From: Palsa-360 sp963710315
Lineage (GTDB): Bacteria > Acidobacteriota > Terriglobia > Acidiferrales > UBA7541
DNA: 64,000 nt
Direction of reading: 5' to 3'
NCBI GenBank assembly: GCA_963710315.1
Contig: CAVPZW010000008.1
Location: 806,001 to 870,000, forward strand
Positions within the stretch are counted from its first letter, which is position 1, and each line of letters starts with the position of its first letter. A program made the position numbers and the translations under genes. Shown here piece after piece: positions 59,245-64,000 of the stretch. Under the pieces are notes generated by a model. It made no database searches. It was not told the DNA's origin and worked only from the letters and a program-made list of their open reading frames with translations.

Positions 59245-60552
59245 ATGGCCATTTCACATTCCTCACAACAAAACGATGCGGGGCATCAGGCGGACCTGCA
59301 TGCTCTGGGCGGCGAAGCAGGTAAGCCGAAAAAAAGCGGCTGGATGTGGATCCTGGCAATCATTATCCTGGCTGGCGGCGCGTATTATTATTACAAAACG
59401 CGCCCATCCTCGGAGAGCAAAGCCGCGCCCGCGCCTGGTGCCAGGGCGGCATTGGGTCCCGTTTCAGTTGCAGTGTCACCTGCCTTGAAGCAAAACGTTC
59501 CCTACTATCTTTCGGGGCTCGGCAGCGTGACTGCGTTTAACACGGTTACTGTAAAGAGCCGCGTGGATGGCGAGCTGGACAAGGTCAACTTTACCGAGGG
59601 CCAATTCGTGCACGAGGGCGACCTGCTGGCTGAGATCGATCCGCGGCCCTATCAAGTGGCCCTGGAGCAAATGCAAGGGCAACTCTTCCGCGATCAAGCG
59701 CAGTTGAACAATGCCCGAGTCGACTTCAAGCGATATGACCAATTGGCGAAAGAAGGCGTCATCGCTTCGCAGCAGGTGGACACGCAGAACGCCACGGTTC
59801 AACAGTTGGAAGGCGCGGTGCGCGCCGACCAGGCGCAGATCGACAACGAAAAACTGCAGCTGACATATTGCAAGATTACAGCGCCGCTCTCCGGGCGCGT
59901 CGGGTTGAGGCTGGTCGATCAGGGCAATATGATTCACGCCACGGACCCAAACGGACTGGTAGTCATCACCCAGGTGCAGCCGATCGCGGTGCTGTTCACA
60001 TTGCCGGAGGACAGCCTGCAGGAAGTCATCCAGCACATGAAAGGCGGGCAGTTGGGCGTCCAGGCGTACAGCCGCGACGATCAGACCATGCTCGCGTCCG
60101 GCAAGCTCTTGACGGTTGACAATCAAATCGATGCCACTACAGGCACGGTTCGATTCAAAGCGGCTTTTGACAATAAAGATCTGTCGCTCTGGCCCAATCA
60201 ATTCGTGAACATTCGCTTGATGCTTGCGGTTCGCCAGGACGCCATCGTGGTGCCGCTGGCGGCGATTCAGAGCGGGACTCAGGGTTCCTATGTCTACACC
60301 GTGAAGGCAGGAAAGGCCAACCTGCAGCCCGTCAAAGTGGATATGACACAGGGCAATATCGCCCTAATCGCCAACGGCGTTTCAGCGGGCGATCAAGTGG
60401 TGGTGGACGGGCAGGAACGGCTGCAATCGGGTACGCTGGTGGAAGTGCACGATGCCTCGCCGGGCGCTCCCGGCGGTGGCGCTGCGGCTCCCGGCAAAAG
60501 TTCCGACCATGCCGGCGCACCGAAAGATAAGAAGCAGGGAAAGCAAAGCTAA
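59245..60552 (+). CDS. RND efflux periplasmic adaptor (MdtA type)
   Basis: Membrane-fusion protein linking an inner-membrane RND pump to an outer-membrane channel. ATG 59245 (AGGA 8 bases upstream) is chosen over GTG 59203; 435 residues. A short cytoplasmic N-terminus and one helix (~33-50, GWMWILAIIILAGGAYYYY) precede the lipoyl half-motifs (GSVTAFNTVTVKSRVDGELDKVNFTEGQFVHEGDLLAEID split), a helical hairpin (~105-170) and beta-barrel. It is an inner-membrane-anchored rather than lipid-anchored adaptor. Its TAA overlaps the ATG of the permease gene. Confidence 0.95.
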   Translation: MAISHSSQQNDAGHQADLHALGGEAGKPKKSGWMWILAIIILAGGAYYYYKTRPSSESKAAPAPGARAALGPVSVAVSPALKQNVPYYLSGLGSVTAFNTVTVKSRVDGELDKVNFTEGQFVHEGDLLAEIDPRPYQVALEQMQGQLFRDQAQLNNARVDFKRYDQLAKEGVIASQQVDTQNATVQQLEGAVRADQAQIDNEKLQLTYCKITAPLSGRVGLRLVDQGNMIHATDPNGLVVITQVQPIAVLFTLPEDSLQEVIQHMKGGQLGVQAYSRDDQTMLASGKLLTVDNQIDATTGTVRFKAAFDNKDLSLWPNQFVNIRLMLAVRQDAIVVPLAAIQSGTQGSYVYTVKAGKANLQPVKVDMTQGNIALIANGVSAGDQVVVDGQERLQSGTLVEVHDASPGAPGGGAAAPGKSSDHAGAPKDKKQGKQS

Positions 60553-63500
60553 TGAATCCGTCTCAGCCATTTATTCTGCGTCCCATCGCGACTTCTCTGC
60601 TCATGGCCGCGATTTTGCTAGCTGGGGCCGTGGCGTACCGGCAGCTTCCCGTTTCCGCGCTGCCGCAGGTTGACTATCCGACCATCCAGGTCCTCACATT
60701 TTATCCAGGCGCGAGTCCCTCCGTGATGGCCTCGTCGGTAACCACGCCACTCGAGCGGCAATTCGGCCAGGTTCCGGGACTCAATCAGATGACCTCGACC
60801 AGTTCTTTCGGGGCGTCGCTCATCACGCTACAATTCGTGCTCGATCTGAACATTGACGTGGCCGAGCAACAGGTCCAGGCCGCGATTAACGCCGCGACTA
60901 CCTATCTCCCGACTAATCTTCCCAACCCGCCGATTTACAGCAAGACGAATCCTGCCGACACTCCCGTTCTCACGCTGGCGCTGACTTCCGAATCGCTGCC
61001 GCTCACCAAACTTGAGGACATGGCGGACACGGTCCTGTCGCAGAAGATTGCTCAATTGCCCGGCGTTGGGTTGGTGAGCATTAGCGGTGGAGAAAAGCCG
61101 TCCGTGCGGATTCAGGCCAATCCCACGGCGCTGGCCTCCTATGGATTGAGCCTGGAAGACTTGCGCACAGCGCTGGCGGCGGCGAACGTCAATCAGGCAA
61201 AAGGCAACCTTGACAGCTCCCAACAGGCGTTCACAATCTGGGCCAACGACCAGTTGATGACAGCGGAATCCTACAAGCCAATTGTCATTGCCTATAAGAA
61301 CGGTGCGCCGGTTCGCATCATGGACGTGGCGGACGTTATCGACAGCGCTGAAAACGTAAAACTGGCTGCCTGGGAAAACGACAAGCCCGCCGTGATCGTG
61401 AACATTCAGAGGCAGCCGGGCGCGAACATCATCAACGTGGTGGACCGCATCAAGAGCCTGCTGCCGCAGCTCAAGGCATCGCTGCCCACCTCGGTCCAGC
61501 TGTCGATTTTGACCGACCGCACTACAACGATTCGCGCGTCGGTTTCGGACGTGCAATTCGAGTTGATGCTGACCGTGGCGCTGGTCGTTCTGGTCATTTT
61601 TCTATTTCTCCGCAGCGTGGCGGCCACAGCCATTCCCAGCGTTGCCGTGCCCCTTTCACTGGTGGGCACGTTCGGCGTGATGTATTTGCTGGGCTACAGC
61701 CTGGACAACCTGTCGCTCATGGCGCTCACCATTTCGACCGGCTTCGTGGTCGACGACGCCATCGTGATGATCGAAAACATCACCCGTTACATTGAAGAGG
61801 GCGAAGCCCCGCTGCAAGCCGCGCTCAAGGGTTCTGAGCAAATCGGCTTCACGATTCTTTCACTTACGGTTTCGCTGATCGCCGTGCTGATTCCGCTGTT
61901 GTTTATGCAGGACGTTGTGGGCAGGCTGTTCCGCGAGTTTGCCATCACGCTGAGCGTGACCATTTTGGTTTCGGCCGTCGTTTCGCTGACGCTCACTCCG
62001 ATGATGTGCTCGAAAATTTTGCGCCATCAAAAAGATGCGGATAAGAGCTTGTTCTACCGCGTATCCGAGAATTCGCTGAATTGGATTATCGAGCAATATG
62101 CGACCATCCTGCGATTTGTGCTCAAGCATCAGCCGGCCACGCTGATCGTCACGGTCGGAACTCTTGCGCTTACCATCTTTTTGTTCCTGGTCATTCCCAA
62201 AGGATTTTTCCCGGTGCAGGATACCGGAGTGCTTCTGGGAATTTCGGAAGCTCCGGCAACTATTTCCTTTGCGGCCATGGGCGAACGCCAGCAGGCCCTC
62301 ACGAAAGTTCTGTTGAAGGATCCCGATGTGGTCAGCCTCTCGTCGTTTATCGGCGTGGATGGCGTCAATATGCTGCCGAACAGCGGGCGCATCCAGATCA
62401 ACCTCAAGCCGCGCGAAGAACGAGCCGAGGATGCCGAAGGCGTGATTCGCCGCCTGCAAACGCAGTTGAACGACGTGAAGGGAATTACACTATACCTGCA
62501 GCCCGTGCAGGACCTGACCGTCGAAGACCGCATCAGCCGCACGCAATTTCAGTACACGATGGAAGATGCGGACGGAAAAGAACTCGCCGAGTGGTCGCCA
62601 AAACTAATCGAAAAGCTGAGGGCCTTGCCGCAGTTGACCGATGTGGCCAGCGACCAGCAGCAGCTTGGCACGCAGGCTTCCCTGGTGATTGACCGCGACA
62701 CAGCGTCCAGGCTGGGAATCCTTCCGCAAGTGATTGACGACACGCTGTACGACGCATTCGGCCAGCGGCAAGTCTCCACGATTTTCACGCAACTCAACCA
62801 ATACCACGTCGTGCTCGAAGTGAATCCAACGTTTCAGCAGAATCCCGACGCGCTCAAGCAAATTTACGTTCACTCCTCGAACGGCTCGCAGGTTCCGCTC
62901 AGCGCGTTCACGAGGTACTCCTCGGAACTCGCCCCCATCGCAATTAACCACCAGGGACAATTCCCCGTGGTCACACTGTCCTTCAACCTGAAGCAGGGCG
63001 CTTCCCTGGGACAGGCCGTGGATGCCATCAAGCAGGCCCAGCAGGATCTCGGTTTCCCGGCCAGCATTCACGCGGGATTCCAGGGAACGGCGCAAGCGTT
63101 CCAGGCGGCCTTGTCGAATGAACTGGTCCTGGTCCTGGCCGCGCTGGTGACCGTGTACATCGTTCTTGGCGTGCTTTACGAGAGCTATATTCATCCCATC
63201 ACGATTCTTTCCACGCTGCCTTCCGCGGGCGTCGGCGCGCTCCTGGCCCTGCTGCTTACGCACACCGATTTCAGCATCATCGCACTTATAGGAATCATCC
63301 TGCTCATAGGTATCGTGCAGAAAAACGCCATTATGATGATCGACTTTGCGCTGGAGGCCGAGCGCAAGGGTGGCAAGAGTCCCATCGAAGCCATTTATCA
63401 GGCTTGTCTGCTGCGCTTCCGCCCCATTTTGATGACCACCTTGGCCGCAATGTTGGGCGGCTTGCCGCTGGCTCTCGGCGGAGGCACCGGAGCGGAATTG

Positions 63501-63665
63501 CGCAGACCGCTGGGCATCGCCATCGTTGGCGGATTGATCTTCAGCCAGGCGCTGACTCTGTTTACGACCCCGGTTGTGTATCTCGCGTTTGACCGGCTTG
63601 CCAAGCGCCTCAGCCATGGGACGCCCATCCAAACTGCAACCCAGGCCGGCGCTCCGGCGGATTAG
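60552..63665 (+). CDS. RND efflux permease (MdtB type)
   Basis: 1037-residue HAE1-family proton-driven pump with 12 membrane helices. N-terminal motif: NPSQPFILRPIATSLLMAAI and RQLPVSALPQVDYPTIQV. FVVDDAIVMIENITRYIEEG (helix 4) carries the proton-relay Asp pair. The second half includes IGIVQKNAIMMIDFALEAERK and GLPLALGGGTGAELRRPLGIAI. It overlaps the adaptor by one base (TAATG). A second permease follows at 63762, as in mdtABC where B and C form a heterotrimer. Substrates are probably bile-salt-like or amphipathic drugs, by analogy. Confidence 0.95.
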   Translation: MNPSQPFILRPIATSLLMAAILLAGAVAYRQLPVSALPQVDYPTIQVLTFYPGASPSVMASSVTTPLERQFGQVPGLNQMTSTSSFGASLITLQFVLDLNIDVAEQQVQAAINAATTYLPTNLPNPPIYSKTNPADTPVLTLALTSESLPLTKLEDMADTVLSQKIAQLPGVGLVSISGGEKPSVRIQANPTALASYGLSLEDLRTALAAANVNQAKGNLDSSQQAFTIWANDQLMTAESYKPIVIAYKNGAPVRIMDVADVIDSAENVKLAAWENDKPAVIVNIQRQPGANIINVVDRIKSLLPQLKASLPTSVQLSILTDRTTTIRASVSDVQFELMLTVALVVLVIFLFLRSVAATAIPSVAVPLSLVGTFGVMYLLGYSLDNLSLMALTISTGFVVDDAIVMIENITRYIEEGEAPLQAALKGSEQIGFTILSLTVSLIAVLIPLLFMQDVVGRLFREFAITLSVTILVSAVVSLTLTPMMCSKILRHQKDADKSLFYRVSENSLNWIIEQYATILRFVLKHQPATLIVTVGTLALTIFLFLVIPKGFFPVQDTGVLLGISEAPATISFAAMGERQQALTKVLLKDPDVVSLSSFIGVDGVNMLPNSGRIQINLKPREERAEDAEGVIRRLQTQLNDVKGITLYLQPVQDLTVEDRISRTQFQYTMEDADGKELAEWSPKLIEKLRALPQLTDVASDQQQLGTQASLVIDRDTASRLGILPQVIDDTLYDAFGQRQVSTIFTQLNQYHVVLEVNPTFQQNPDALKQIYVHSSNGSQVPLSAFTRYSSELAPIAINHQGQFPVVTLSFNLKQGASLGQAVDAIKQAQQDLGFPASIHAGFQGTAQAFQAALSNELVLVLAALVTVYIVLGVLYESYIHPITILSTLPSAGVGALLALLLTHTDFSIIALIGIILLIGIVQKNAIMMIDFALEAERKGGKSPIEAIYQACLLRFRPILMTTLAAMLGGLPLALGGGTGAELRRPLGIAIVGGLIFSQALTLFTTPVVYLAFDRLAKRLSHGTPIQTATQAGAPAD

Positions 63666-63761
63666 TCGCCACCCTAGCAGCGTTTGCGCCCTTGGAGAGT
63701 GATCTTCCTGTTGAGAAGTATGCAAGTGTCGAGCTGTCGCCGAAGCAGAGTTTAGCGAACC

Positions 63762-64000
63762 ATGCACATTTCCAGGCCATTTATCGAACGCCCCGTTGCT
63801 ACGTCGCTGTTGAGCGCGGCGATCCTTCTGGCCGGAGGCGTGGCGTATTTTTTCCTTCCTGTAGCTCCGCTGCCCAAAGTCGATTTTCCCACCCTCACCG
63901 TGCAGGCCAACCTCCCGGGCGCGAGTCCTGAGACGATGGCGTCGTCCGTGGCCACGCCGCTGGAGCGCTCCTTCGGGCGCATCGCCGGCGTTACGGAGAT
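63762..64000 (+). CDS. N-terminal part of a second RND permease (MdtC type), cut by window edge
   Basis: From ATG 63762 the frame stays open to the window end (79 codons seen). It begins HISRPFIERPVATSLLSAAI and continues with FFLPVAPLPKVDFPTLTV and SPETMASSVATPLERSFG, the standard RND permease N-terminus with the first membrane helix. It follows the MdtB-type gene by 96 bases, so the operon is mdtA-mdtB-mdtC-like. Confidence 0.92.
   Translation, partial: MHISRPFIERPVATSLLSAAILLAGGVAYFFLPVAPLPKVDFPTLTVQANLPGASPETMASSVATPLERSFGRIAGVTE

Noticed and set aside
62604..63767. 387-codon open frame on the minus strand
   Set aside because: Antisense to the RND permease gene, no recognisable protein.

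Overview
The window looks like about 64 kb of chromosome from a high-GC, Gram-negative soil-type bacterium. The most likely phylum is Acidobacteriota. That placement is an inference from gene content (PCYCGC-motif protein, FNR-like and XRE regulators, Ig-like/PQQ-like surface lipoprotein, many aerobic oxidoreductases) and from several families of long intergenic inverted repeats; no rRNA or other marker is present to prove it. Genes are densely packed in short operons on both strands. No prophage, transposase, integrase or CRISPR array was seen.

Layout. 0-9 kb: a proline-rich protein tail, a surface lipoprotein, ETF-ubiquinone oxidoreductase (-), a Gly/Pro-rich exported protein, and a two-subunit molybdenum hydroxylase (2Fe-2S plus Tat-exported Mo subunit) followed by an XRE regulator. 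9-17.9 kb: a DUF2165 membrane protein overlapped with a molybdopterin-domain/cytochrome c fusion; RidA, acetamidase/formamidase and HpxZ/AtzH-like genes; aldo/keto reductase; QueG; SodA; a LuxR-type regulator; a PuuD-like membrane protein. 18-28.3 kb: GT21-like glycosyltransferase, YbjQ, an unknown protein, Lon with an elaborate upstream operator region, CCA-adding enzyme, FNR/CRP regulator, a gene-poor stretch, and DinB with a LexA-like box. 28.7-39.5 kb: TonB, DUF983, ChrA, a PCYCGC-like lipoprotein candidate, a giant 1605-residue exported protein of unknown function, an arginase-fold protein with altered metal ligands, and IspH.

39.5-45.5 kb is a surface-polysaccharide patch: acyltransferase, GT2, a frameshifted FemAB-like gene and a Gfo/Idh oxidoreductase. 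It opens with a diverged duplication of a tRNA-Gly locus, one copy intact and one a decayed pseudogene that still has promoter-like elements. 45.9-57.2 kb: PpiD-like foldase, small unknown genes, an AGXT-type aminotransferase, a 52-residue zinc-ribbon gene, AI-2E family transporter, a second Lon-type protease, QueF and a zinc-ribbon protein. 57.2-64 kb: a textbook fluoride riboswitch with its own promoter ahead of crcB/fluC, a tandem-duplicated di-haem cytochrome, tRNA-Glu, and an MdtABC-type RND efflux operon running off the right edge.

Functional themes: proteostasis (Lon, Lon-like protease, PpiD), queuosine synthesis (QueF, QueG), stress and toxicity (SodA, fluoride, chromate, RND efflux, DinB), and possible nitrogen/purine scavenging (Mo hydroxylase, PuuD-like, HpxZ-like, amidase, AGXT-type aminotransferase). 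The most distinctive sequence-level features are four families of dispersed hairpin repeats, the fluoride riboswitch, the lon operator region, the tRNA-Gly duplication and the giant exported protein.
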